Source: an uncultured Bacilli bacterium
GTDB taxonomy: Bacteria; Bacillota_I; Bacilli_A; RF39; UBA660
Length of the DNA stretch: 41,924 nt
Direction of reading: 5' to 3'
NCBI GenBank assembly: GCA_944332725.1
Contig: CALVKO010000006.1
Span: 1 to 41,924, forward strand
Each line of letters begins with the position of its first letter. The stretch's first letter is position 1. The translations under genes were made by a program, and so were the position numbers. A model generated the notes under the pieces. It made no database searches, was not told the DNA's origin, and saw nothing but the letters and a program-made list of their open reading frames with translations. Below, piece by piece: positions 17,022 through 25,508 of this stretch.

Positions 17022-17045
17022 ACAATCACCATTTTAATTATACCA
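17022..17045 (-). promoter_or_regulatory. Compact promoter plus RBS of rmuC
   Basis: TGG-TATAAT (17045-17037), six bases, GGTGAT (17030-17025), three bases, ATG. This is the cleanest example of the compact promoter layout in the window. Confidence 0.7.
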
Positions 17046-17053
17046 TATTTTAT

Positions 17054-17084
17054 AAAAAAAAGTCTTATATTTCTATAAAACTTA
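17054..17084 (-). terminator. Terminator after the rhodanese gene
   Basis: AAGTTTTATA, loop GAA, TATAAGACTT (one G-T pair) and a run of eight T on the minus strand. It begins at the stop codon. Confidence 0.75.
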
Positions 17085-17369
17085 TTTTTCTAATAACCAT
17101 CCTTCATAACCTTCTAAAATATTATATACTTTATAACCTTTTGCCGCTAAAATATTACAAACTTTTAAACTATTTTTTCCATATTGACAATATATATAGT
17201 ATTCTTCATTCTTATTTAAATATTTTTCTGGTTCTTTTAGCAATAATATATATGGTATATTAATTGCATTATTTATATGGTTATCATTATATTTTTCAAT
17301 ACTTCTAATATCAATAATATTAATATTACTTTTTTTTAATACTTCCTTTATTGAAATATTTAATGCCAT
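17082..17369 (-). CDS. Single-domain rhodanese-like sulfurtransferase
   Basis: A 95-residue rhodanese domain. It has the N-terminal NIIDIRSIEKYNDNHINNAINIP (the DxR...H...A.N.P signature) and an active-site loop YCQYGKNS with the catalytic Cys near residue 69. The C-terminal GYKVYNILEGYEGW is typical. Such proteins move sulfane sulfur, often for Fe-S or tRNA thiolation, but no partner is obvious here. A TATAAT (17391-17386) followed by GGTGGT and ATG gives it its own promoter, so it need not belong to the adjacent type IV secretion operon. Confidence 0.9.
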   Translation of the reverse strand: MALNISIKEVLKKSNINIIDIRSIEKYNDNHINNAINIPYILLLKEPEKYLNKNEEYYIYCQYGKNSLKVCNILAAKGYKVYNILEGYEGWLLEK

Positions 17370-17391
17370 ATAACCACCCTAATACATTATA
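17370..17391 (-). promoter_or_regulatory. Compact promoter plus RBS of the rhodanese gene
   Basis: TATAAT (17391-17386), seven bases, GGTGGT (17378-17373), three bases, ATG. No clear -35. Confidence 0.55.
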
Positions 17392-17424
17392 TGTACTAAT
17401 TATTATTTAATAAAGGTAATTAAA

Positions 17425-19596
17425 CTAATCTTCATCATTAAAGAAATCATCAAAAAATTCATCATCAGTAACACCATTGATTACTTTGCTTTCTTCTTCT
17501 TTTAATTTAATTTCAGGTAATGGTGTCGTAGCTTGTTTAATATCTTGTTTAATTTCTGGAATAGGATTAGTTGAAACATCAGTTTTTTCAACAGGTGTTG
17601 GAGTGACTTTATTTTCAATAGGCACTGAAATAGTATTATCAATAGGTTTTGTTTCGGTAGAAGAAACTTTATCTTGAGTTAATTTAGCTGCATTTTCTTG
17701 TTTTTCTTGTTCTTCTAATTCTGCTATTTTAGCATCAATTCTCTTAACTAAAGAATCAATATCAAAAGAATCATTTTTTGGTAATGGTCTCTGTTCAGGT
17801 CGTGGTATATTAGGAATTCCTCCACCTGCTGAACTCATTGGATTAAATGAATTCATCATTTCATTTAATTTTGATTCTCTTTTTTTATCAACATATGCTT
17901 TTATATCAAACAATTTAATTTCTTGTTTTTCTCTTTCTGGATAAGTTGCTTTAGGATAAGACTTACCCCAGCCACCTTCTTTTTGAATTTTCCAGTCAGG
18001 AACAACTTTAGTTTTAAATGGCATTGATCTAATTCTTAAAACAATAATTGTATTTTCAGGTAATCTTTGTAAATCACTAACTGTTACTAAAGGAGTACTA
18101 GCAGTTTTATCTTTTTCTTTTGATTTAACTTCACCACATAATTTACTAATTTCCTCTAATGATGCTAATTCACTACTAATGAGGTATACAATATTACCAC
18201 AGTTACCTTTAATTGTTTCACCATTTTCTTTGCCATATACTTGATACAATTGCGCAAAGTTTTGAATAATAAATGTAAATCTTATATTTCTACTTCTTGC
18301 TGCTGTAACCATTGTAGTTACATCTTTTAAAGGTGGCATGTTAGCAAACTCATCTAATATAAAATTAGTTTTAAATGGTAATTTACCCCCTGACTCTTGA
18401 GCAACATCAATCAATGTCTCATAACATTGCTTAATAAATATTGTAACTAATGAATGATATGTTTTCTTTTCATCTTGAATTACTAAAAATACCGCTGTTT
18501 TTTTACGACCTATATCTTTTAAATCAAAATCACTGTGACTTAACATTTCAGATAAATTTTCTCTTGATGAAAATAATTTTATCTTTTGTTTAAATACTGA
18601 TAAAATACTACTTTTTGTATCATTAGGTGCCATAATAGTTGAAGAAACATTGATATAAGCGGGACTCGATTTATCTTTGTAACCAAAGTATTCCTTTATA
18701 TAAGTAGTATTACCTATTTTTTCTTCCCCAACAGTAGTCATTAAATTAATTGTATTTAAATTTATTTCTTCTTCTTTAGCATCTTCAAATAATGCTAGCG
18801 CTAAACCTGTAAAATAATCTGCAGATGTTTTTTCCCAAAATGGATCTTGACTTTGTGCCTTATCATCATAAAGAATATTCATTGCTAAGTCATCTAACAA
18901 CTCATTTGCTTTGTCTTTATTACCATTTTTATATAATTGATATGGCAAACCTAATGGATTCCATGCACTACCTTTTTGTGGATCACGAAAATTTAATAAT
19001 ACAATGTTATATCCTTTTTCTTTTAACATTTCAGCATTATTTTCATAAATTTCACCTTTTGGATCGGTAATAATCATAGATTCACCTTTTTTAGCCAATA
19101 TTCTAACCATTGGTTGAACCATTGTTTGAGTTTTACCAGCCCCAGTAGAACCTAATATTAGATTGTGATATTCACCTGAATCAACCCAAATTTCTTTACC
19201 ATTATTTATTAAAGGAATTCCCGCATATTCACTTGTTTCTTGATTAGGTAAAACCTTATTAATACCACTTTGTTTTTTAAATTCCTTTTCTTCTGCCCAT
19301 CTTGAGTATCCTTTTTCTTCTTTAGATCCTGTACTAAACCCAAAACCTTTATCTCTTTCAAAAAAATAAGAAGATACACTAGTAAAAATAAAAACTAACG
19401 CGAAAAAATATCCTACTAATGTTGGCAATAAATATTCACTTGTAAAGGCTGGAATAGGATTTAATCCATGAAAACTAGCATCGGTTGCAAAACTTGATAT
19501 ATTAAGTACTGCAATAGCTACAAAATATAACAAAACTACTGCAAATATAACAAATATCAAATAATCTTTAGCTGTTGCCTTAAATTTTAATTTCAT
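17425..19596 (-). CDS. VirD4/TraG-family type IV coupling ATPase
   Basis: Coupling proteins gather substrates at the membrane and feed them to a type IV secretion channel. The 723-residue protein has two N-terminal membrane helices (about 10-35 and 50-75), Walker A GSTGAGKT (about 150-157), a GEIYEN block, Walker B ILDEFANMPPL (about 415-425) and the conserved AARSRNIRFTFIIQN. The last 180 residues are an acidic, Pro- and Thr-rich tail ending EFFDDFFNDED, possibly a docking tail. ATG 19596 has AAGGGGTGA upstream; the GTG at 19605 lies in that site. It is the last gene of the type IV set. Confidence 0.93.
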   Translation of the reverse strand: MKLKFKATAKDYLIFVIFAVVLLYFVAIAVLNISSFATDASFHGLNPIPAFTSEYLLPTLVGYFFALVFIFTSVSSYFFERDKGFGFSTGSKEEKGYSRWAEEKEFKKQSGINKVLPNQETSEYAGIPLINNGKEIWVDSGEYHNLILGSTGAGKTQTMVQPMVRILAKKGESMIITDPKGEIYENNAEMLKEKGYNIVLLNFRDPQKGSAWNPLGLPYQLYKNGNKDKANELLDDLAMNILYDDKAQSQDPFWEKTSADYFTGLALALFEDAKEEEINLNTINLMTTVGEEKIGNTTYIKEYFGYKDKSSPAYINVSSTIMAPNDTKSSILSVFKQKIKLFSSRENLSEMLSHSDFDLKDIGRKKTAVFLVIQDEKKTYHSLVTIFIKQCYETLIDVAQESGGKLPFKTNFILDEFANMPPLKDVTTMVTAARSRNIRFTFIIQNFAQLYQVYGKENGETIKGNCGNIVYLISSELASLEEISKLCGEVKSKEKDKTASTPLVTVSDLQRLPENTIIVLRIRSMPFKTKVVPDWKIQKEGGWGKSYPKATYPEREKQEIKLFDIKAYVDKKRESKLNEMMNSFNPMSSAGGGIPNIPRPEQRPLPKNDSFDIDSLVKRIDAKIAELEEQEKQENAAKLTQDKVSSTETKPIDNTISVPIENKVTPTPVEKTDVSTNPIPEIKQDIKQATTPLPEIKLKEEESKVINGVTDDEFFDDFFNDED

Positions 19597-19639
19597 TAAG
19601 TTCACCCCTTAATCATATATAAGTATATCATATTATTAA

Positions 19640-20314
19640 TTAAATTTCATTATTTTTTTTACCAATAACAACAATAATAACTATGACAATAGCAATTATT
19701 ACAAATAATCCACCAAATATAGAAATAGTTAACAAATTATCAATTATAAAATTAAATATTTTTTCAAAAAAGTTTAGTTCTCGTAATTCACCAAATTTTA
19801 CATAAATTTGTTTATCTTTTGCGTTTTCATCATTTATATTCCATATAAGTTTATTATTTTTTAATTCATCAGCATTACTTTCAATAATTTCGTGATTAGA
19901 AGTAATAATTATTTCAACGCTATCAACTTCATTGTAATCAACAAACATGCACTTAAAACCTTTACTTGTTGATAAAATATAATCATTATTATTAGTAACA
20001 AAACTGAAAGCATCAAAACAACTATTAATGTAAAGAGCATGCCTAAATTCATCAAAATTATATGTATATTCATAAGCAGCAGTAAAATAAGAGTTTCCAT
20101 CATTATATTTTGTTTTATATAGTTTTTGAGTCGAATTATCAAAAATTGAAAAAGCGGTATATTTTTTTAAATCACTAATTTGTTTTTCATTTTCATTACT
20201 TATTTTTACATTTATTTTTTCAATTAAATTATCACCATTAAAATTTAATTCGTACTTTATTTGGCAACCAGTTAATAAAACAACAAATAATATTAAAATA
20301 ATTTTTTTAATCAC
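19640..20314 (-). CDS. Predicted lipoprotein with C-terminal membrane anchor, type IV set
   Basis: A protein of about 224 residues starting MIKKIILILFVVLLTGCQ. The LTGC lipobox predicts lipidation of the Cys near residue 17. An extracellular domain of about 165 residues follows, then a second hydrophobic helix near the C-terminus and a short basic tail. Two anchors, lipid and helix, would tie the domain tightly to the membrane surface. I do not recognise the domain. GTG 20314 is preferred because AAGGGTGG is 5-6 bases upstream. It overlaps the SpoIID-CHAP gene and precedes the coupling-protein gene, so it is probably part of the secretion apparatus. Confidence 0.7.
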   Translation of the reverse strand: MIKKIILILFVVLLTGCQIKYELNFNGDNLIEKINVKISNENEKQISDLKKYTAFSIFDNSTQKLYKTKYNDGNSYFTAAYEYTYNFDEFRHALYINSCFDAFSFVTNNNDYILSTSKGFKCMFVDYNEVDSVEIIITSNHEIIESNADELKNNKLIWNINDENAKDKQIYVKFGELRELNFFEKIFNFIIDNLLTISIFGGLFVIIAIVIVIIVVIGKKNNEI

Positions 20315-22808
20315 TTGATCCACCCTTACCTAATATATAAACATATCCATTAAAAGTATATCCTGTGCCGTAACTTTGTAATTGTTCAAAAGTTTTCGTT
20401 GTTGTACTAATAACTACATTGTCCCAATTTGAAGCACCATGTGCTCCTGCTCTATTCCACCCTTCTGACATAACAACAGTTCTATTTTCATAATCAACAC
20501 TTTCTATTATTGCAACATGTCCATAATCATGTCTAGCACCTGCGTCCGTATCACTAGTCCAAGATATTATAGAACCAGGCATTGGCATATTTCTATCAGT
20601 ACTTTTTTCAAATATATCTAATGACGGATAATCAAACCATCCTTCACCGTTTGCTCTAACAGACATTATAGCATTCAATGCAATGGATTTGGTTAAATCG
20701 TCCATATCAGAAGATAAAATTATTTCTAATGCCCTAGATTTTGCATACCAAACACATTGTCCTAAATTACTAGCATTACTATCATATATCTTTGATAAAT
20801 CAAATTGTTGACCACCAATTGAAACAATTCCTAACGATGAATAATAATCCGATCTTTCCTTTAATTCTTCAACACTTGAAGGTAAAGCAGAAGAGCTCTC
20901 AAATCCTCCAAATATGGTATTCATACCTACTATTTCAATTCCATCAGAATAGAAAAAATGTAATATTTCATCATATGATGAACCATTGTTTGCCATTTCA
21001 TATGACGCAACTTGACTCATACCGCGTCCGTGACCACCAGCAATCATATAATAATATTCTGGACTTAAATAAACCTTATGTGTTTCACCATTTGGCTTCT
21101 TTGAATAAATAACATATCTTTTACCATTTTCTTCACCATAAGTACAATTAGAATCACCATAACAATATGAATCATATTCTGAAGAAAATATCTCATCATC
21201 ATACACTAGTACCAAACCTTCAGTTGCTTCAGTTGCTTCTTTAGCAAAATCTTTAATATCTTCACTAAATACTTGATCACTTTGACTACTTTCAATTGCT
21301 TGCGAACAATTTTGTGTCCTACTTAAAGTATATGTTCTAACAGCAATAGCTTGGGCCTTATATGCTTCCATATTTTGACCACCCCACGCTTCGCCACTTA
21401 CTACACCAGCAACATATTCCTCTAAATCATATGTTCCTATAACACTACCATCAGGATCTACTACAGTAACACCCGAGCAATATGCATAAACTTTACCAAA
21501 AGATTTATGCTCATCAAAATTTTCATAAAATGAAACCCTTAAAAATATTTCTTCTACAGCGCGATCTATTTTACCCTGTGTATCCTCATTTTGCTTATTA
21601 TCATAATAAAATTTAAGCATAAATTCATTTTCTAGATATTCACGGTATCTTTCTATATCTAATTTATATTTTTCTTCATAATCAATTACTAATACTTCAC
21701 TTTTTTCACCTGTTTCAGGATCTGTAACGGTTTCATAAACATCTTCTGGACAAAAGTAATTAATATCATCATAATTTTTACCATCACTACCTCTACACAT
21801 ATGTTCACCATTAGGTGCTGCATATTCAGAACCATTTTCATAACAACAATAACTAACCATTTTAGTAGCTAACAAGTCTACTTTCTTTTCACTTTTTTTA
21901 AAATTAACATAATTAGATGGTAATAAAGCATCAATACTTGAAGCATTATCATCATCACCAGCAGTTGTTAAAAAAGGATCTGAATAAGTAAGTGTTGCTG
22001 TTATTAAATTAGTATTTAATGTTACATAATATGGATCTTTTTTGTATTTTTCATATGATTCTTCTATTTTTTCATAGAAATCATTTTGTTCTTTTTCTTC
22101 ACATTCAGAATCAGTACACCAACCTCTAAATGTTAATAAATTTCCGATTTTTTCACCAATCGATGATAACGAACCAGTAACATTTCCCATTATTTTATTA
22201 ATGTAAATTAAAGGAGCAATACTCAAACTTATTATAGCAACCAAAATTATAACTAACAAACATCCATTAATACCAAAAGTTCCTGCAGTGAAAAAACTAA
22301 TGATTTTTTTAGCCAAATCAGCCCCAAAACTACCAGAACCATCTATATTTTCCTCTTGCTCTTTATCTTTCTTGAAAAAATTAAATAATGATGGTTTCAA
22401 TGGATTTTGCAATTTCTTTGAAGTTTCATTTAGTGCAATTTGTCCAAGTTTAGTTTTTGATAATTGTTCAACTGCTATTCCACCAACTGGACCAACAGTA
22501 GCATCTGCTGCCTTTTTAGCGCCTTCTTTTATGATTTTTTGTTTGGCCTGATTAATCTTATTATTTCTATTCAAATTATTTTGTTGTAACTTATTTCCTT
22601 GATTTGTTTGATTACTAGAATACGATTTTTGTTCTTGAAAATTATTCCTTTTATTAAAATCTTCTAATTGATTATCATTATTATTTAAAATTTTATTTTG
22701 TGAAGGCAATGGTTGTTGAACATAATTTTGTTGAAAAGATTTTTCTTTTGGTGATGCCGAAAAATTTCCTTTTTGAGGAAATTCTTCTTTTTTATCTTTA
22801 TTATTCAT
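20307..22808 (-). CDS. SpoIID-CHAP two-domain peptidoglycan hydrolase of the type IV secretion set
   Basis: An 833-residue protein likely to open the cell wall for the secretion channel, the job of VirB1/CwlT-type proteins. Order: a Gln/Asn-rich cytoplasmic region (1-175), one membrane helix (about 180-205), and an external Cys-containing linker. Next comes a SpoIID domain (about 440-625) with VVSGEAWGGQNMEAYKAQ carrying the catalytic Glu, and GGHGRGMSQVASYEMA. Last is a CHAP domain (about 675-830) with Cys in LGQCVWYA and His in YGHVAIIE. SpoIID cuts glycan strands, and CHAP domains cut peptides or amide bonds. ATG 22808 has GGTGAT four bases upstream. Pairing SpoIID with CHAP in a conjugation-type protein is unusual. 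Confidence 0.85.
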   Translation of the reverse strand: MNNKDKKEEFPQKGNFSASPKEKSFQQNYVQQPLPSQNKILNNNDNQLEDFNKRNNFQEQKSYSSNQTNQGNKLQQNNLNRNNKINQAKQKIIKEGAKKAADATVGPVGGIAVEQLSKTKLGQIALNETSKKLQNPLKPSLFNFFKKDKEQEENIDGSGSFGADLAKKIISFFTAGTFGINGCLLVIILVAIISLSIAPLIYINKIMGNVTGSLSSIGEKIGNLLTFRGWCTDSECEEKEQNDFYEKIEESYEKYKKDPYYVTLNTNLITATLTYSDPFLTTAGDDDNASSIDALLPSNYVNFKKSEKKVDLLATKMVSYCCYENGSEYAAPNGEHMCRGSDGKNYDDINYFCPEDVYETVTDPETGEKSEVLVIDYEEKYKLDIERYREYLENEFMLKFYYDNKQNEDTQGKIDRAVEEIFLRVSFYENFDEHKSFGKVYAYCSGVTVVDPDGSVIGTYDLEEYVAGVVSGEAWGGQNMEAYKAQAIAVRTYTLSRTQNCSQAIESSQSDQVFSEDIKDFAKEATEATEGLVLVYDDEIFSSEYDSYCYGDSNCTYGEENGKRYVIYSKKPNGETHKVYLSPEYYYMIAGGHGRGMSQVASYEMANNGSSYDEILHFFYSDGIEIVGMNTIFGGFESSSALPSSVEELKERSDYYSSLGIVSIGGQQFDLSKIYDSNASNLGQCVWYAKSRALEIILSSDMDDLTKSIALNAIMSVRANGEGWFDYPSLDIFEKSTDRNMPMPGSIISWTSDTDAGARHDYGHVAIIESVDYENRTVVMSEGWNRAGAHGASNWDNVVISTTTKTFEQLQSYGTGYTFNGYVYILGKGGSSD

Positions 22809-22829
22809 AAACATCACCACCACTTATTA

Positions 22830-24614
22830 TTATAATCCACCGCCACTACCAAAAGAATCTAATTCTTGTTCTGTAGCGATTATATTTATTCTCATACGCC
22901 TACTACCACATACAAATAAAGCTTCACCTTGATTGTATTTTTTAATACTTTCTTTTTCATTATCATTTAAATCTATTAATTTAGATAAATCTTCAACTGC
23001 TTGCTTTTTTAATCCCATAACTAAATAATATGAAGCATTATCAAAAATTGCTTTACCTTGAGTTATAACAGAAGGATCACTAAAATCTGATGGTTGTTGC
23101 GTTATTATGATAGTACCGGTATTGTATTTTCTAGCACGTCTTTGAATTTGACCTAAGAAATCTGCACCCAAAATATTGCTACCAGAAATTAATACATGGG
23201 CTTCATCAACAGTTAAAACAGTGTTAATACTTGAATCTAATGTTAAGCTCCAAGCATATTTTAATATATTGAAAAATAAAGCATTTCTGATATTTTTATC
23301 ACTGTTCATTAATTCTTTAATATTGAAAACAACAAAATTGCTTTTTGGTTGAATTGTAGTATGTCCATCAAAATAATACCTTAATTCTTTAATTAATGGT
23401 CTAATTTTTAATTCTAATTTTTCTAAGATATCTTTTTCATGTGTCTTTTCAGGAATTGATAACAATTTTCCTTTAATTGTCGCATAAACATCTTTAAATG
23501 TTGGATAATCTTTAGATGTTAATTTAGAAAAATCAGTTGTAAAATCAATACCAAATCTTCGATATGTTTCTTGTACAATTTCACTAAAAATATTTATAAC
23601 ATCTTCATCTGTACTTGGATCGTAATATTTGATAAAAGCTTTTATTGATTGTAAAGTTCTTGTTAAAACAGTGTAACCTAATCCTTGTTTAATTTCATCA
23701 TCATCAGCATCCATTATTATTTCTAGTGGATTTACCATTCCGAATTCTCCACCTTTACCTAAATCAATGAAATCTCCACCATATAATTTGGCCATGTCCT
23801 CAAATTCGCCTTCAGGATCAATGATAACCAATTGAATGTCATTTCTAATATGCGTTCTAATTAATAATTTTGCTGCTGTTGATTTACCAGAACCAGATGT
23901 ACCTAAAATAATAATATTTGCATTATTTCGATTATGCTCTTTCTTTATTTGATACAAGAATTGATTAAATAAGATTACTCCACCAGAAAAATCAACACCT
24001 AATAAACATGATAAACCTGGATCTTTAATACTATCAAATATAAATGGGAACATTGCAGCTATAGTAGGAGCAGGAATTGGAGTACCAATTCTACTTTCAA
24101 TTGATTGGTTAGGGAAAATAGGTATTATTGATTTTAAAACTTTTTCTTGTTCAAATCGTAATGGAAAAGCTTTTAGTTCCATCGCTTCCAAATAACTTTT
24201 TACCTGCATTTTTTTTGCTATTAACTCTTCTTCAGAATTAGCAGTTATCATAACATGCATTTGAAAATCAAATATTTTAGATTGTGTACTAGCCAATTGT
24301 GAAATGAAATATTCTAATGATTCATAATCCTGTCTGATTCTTTCTTGAATAGTTCTATCATTTTCTTCTTGATATCTTACTTTTAAATCTGCTATTTCTT
24401 TATTTAACATTCTTTGAATAACACTGAATGGTAGCGGAATATGTTTTATAACAACTTTCACTCCAGACATACTTGTTAAATTAGCCAAATACCCTGGTGA
24501 AATAAATTTTGGATAAGAAATTACTGTTAAAATTGTAGCATGTTTATCACTAATAATAAAATCACTTGATCTAAACTCCAAACCTTTAGGAGCAATTTGA
24601 CTTTTAATATCCAT
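22830..24614 (-). CDS. VirB4/TraE-family type IV secretion ATPase
   Basis: VirB4 ATPases power assembly of and transfer through type IV channels. The 594-residue protein begins with the family entry DIKSQIAPKGLEFRSSDFI and has an N-terminal domain of about 210 residues. The RecA-like domain follows, with Walker A GTSGSGKST (about 240-248), Walker B LTVDEAHVL (about 470-478) and RARKYNTGTIIITQQP. It is shorter than the usual 650-830 residues at the N-terminus. The start overlaps the stop of the 181-residue gene (TAATG), so the two are coupled and may together equal a complete VirB4. Confidence 0.93.
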   Translation of the reverse strand: MDIKSQIAPKGLEFRSSDFIISDKHATILTVISYPKFISPGYLANLTSMSGVKVVIKHIPLPFSVIQRMLNKEIADLKVRYQEENDRTIQERIRQDYESLEYFISQLASTQSKIFDFQMHVMITANSEEELIAKKMQVKSYLEAMELKAFPLRFEQEKVLKSIIPIFPNQSIESRIGTPIPAPTIAAMFPFIFDSIKDPGLSCLLGVDFSGGVILFNQFLYQIKKEHNRNNANIIILGTSGSGKSTAAKLLIRTHIRNDIQLVIIDPEGEFEDMAKLYGGDFIDLGKGGEFGMVNPLEIIMDADDDEIKQGLGYTVLTRTLQSIKAFIKYYDPSTDEDVINIFSEIVQETYRRFGIDFTTDFSKLTSKDYPTFKDVYATIKGKLLSIPEKTHEKDILEKLELKIRPLIKELRYYFDGHTTIQPKSNFVVFNIKELMNSDKNIRNALFFNILKYAWSLTLDSSINTVLTVDEAHVLISGSNILGADFLGQIQRRARKYNTGTIIITQQPSDFSDPSVITQGKAIFDNASYYLVMGLKKQAVEDLSKLIDLNDNEKESIKKYNQGEALFVCGSRRMRINIIATEQELDSFGSGGGL

Positions 24615-25159
24615 TATCCTAACACCGTCCCAAAAGTAGTAGTTGTACCACCATTTAAAAAGTTATCCAAAATCATTCTCAAATCATCATTAGTTGTTTG
24701 ATAAGCAATTAATCCTGCTCCAGCAAAAGTATTAATTAAATTTCTTATTCTCTTTTGAATTAAATCATCTTTCTTTTCTCTAAATAGTAAAAAATACTCA
24801 GTATCAACTATATTATTATTCATAAACATATTTCCTTTATTAATATCTTCCATTATCAATTTTCTTTTAACTGGATTACTAACATTATTATATAACAATT
24901 CTAATTGTGATAAATAAACATTTATATCAACAGGTCTATCAGCTGCAATTATCCAAAATTCATAGTCTATCGTATTATAGACAGTTCGTAAATTTGAAAT
25001 AATACTATCTTGTGTTAATTGATCTAAAATAAAAATATTTCTAGGCATTATTTTAACACCAGTAACTTTCAATCCATTATCTAATATTATATATCCATTT
25101 TTTATTTCTTTTACTGGTATATCATCATTTGTATACCTATTTCTTTTTTTCTTCGCCAT
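24614..25159 (-). CDS. Small protein between PrgI and VirB4, possibly TrsD-like or a split VirB4 N-terminus
   Basis: A soluble protein of about 181 residues with a basic N-terminus (MAKKKRNRY). It has an alpha/beta body (GYIILDNGLKVTGVKIMP) and a C-terminal helix rich in FAGAGLIAYQT followed by a Gly/Thr tail (NGGTTTTFG). The position between a PrgI-like gene and VirB4 equals that of TrsD in staphylococcal conjugation clusters. Added to VirB4 the length would be about 775 residues, a normal full-length VirB4. Homology to either cannot be proved by eye. ATG 25159 follows a GGTGTG site; the start overlaps the PrgI gene by 23 bases. Confidence 0.6.
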   Translation of the reverse strand: MAKKKRNRYTNDDIPVKEIKNGYIILDNGLKVTGVKIMPRNIFILDQLTQDSIISNLRTVYNTIDYEFWIIAADRPVDINVYLSQLELLYNNVSNPVKRKLIMEDINKGNMFMNNNIVDTEYFLLFREKKDDLIQKRIRNLINTFAGAGLIAYQTTNDDLRMILDNFLNGGTTTTFGTVLG

Positions 25160-25454
25160 GTGGTACACACCAACCTTTCCACTTAAATTTTCTTTGATTT
25201 GTATAAAAACTTATTGCTGAACCAATCAAAGTTCTCATATTATAGTAATTTGGAACTGGGAGCACTAAAAATCCTGTTATTAATGCTGGAAGAAGTGCAA
25301 TAATTGATATTGCAAATTCTTCCAATGGTAATGTCATTAATAATAATAAAGTTAGTCCAACACCACATCCAAACAAAATCAAATCAAATTTTGTAAATAA
25401 TCCCAATATCAACATTGATTTTTTTGCATTTGCTGGTATCAAAAAATTATTCAT
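25137..25454 (-). CDS. PrgI-family (VirB3-like) inner-membrane protein
   Basis: A 105-residue protein with two adjacent membrane helices (about 22-42 and 45-68), then a short cytoplasmic tail with FYTNQRKFKWKG. Size, topology and position directly before VirB4 match PrgI/TrsC/VirB3-type components, which link VirB4 to the membrane. AGGGGTGAT precedes ATG 25454, and a TATAAT at 25479-25474 lies eight bases further up. The gene may have a second promoter besides read-through from the VirB6-like gene. Confidence 0.8.
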   Translation of the reverse strand: MNNFLIPANAKKSMLILGLFTKFDLILFGCGVGLTLLLLMTLPLEEFAISIIALLPALITGFLVLPVPNYYNMRTLIGSAISFYTNQRKFKWKGWCVPHGEEKKK

Positions 25455-25508
25455 TTTATATCACCCCTTTTTAATTATAAATAGTTATTATTTTAAAATT
25501 TTATTAAA

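Noticed and set aside
20307-22808. SpoIID domain as evidence of sporulation
   Set aside because: The domain is fused to CHAP and a membrane helix among VirB genes. No other sporulation gene is present.
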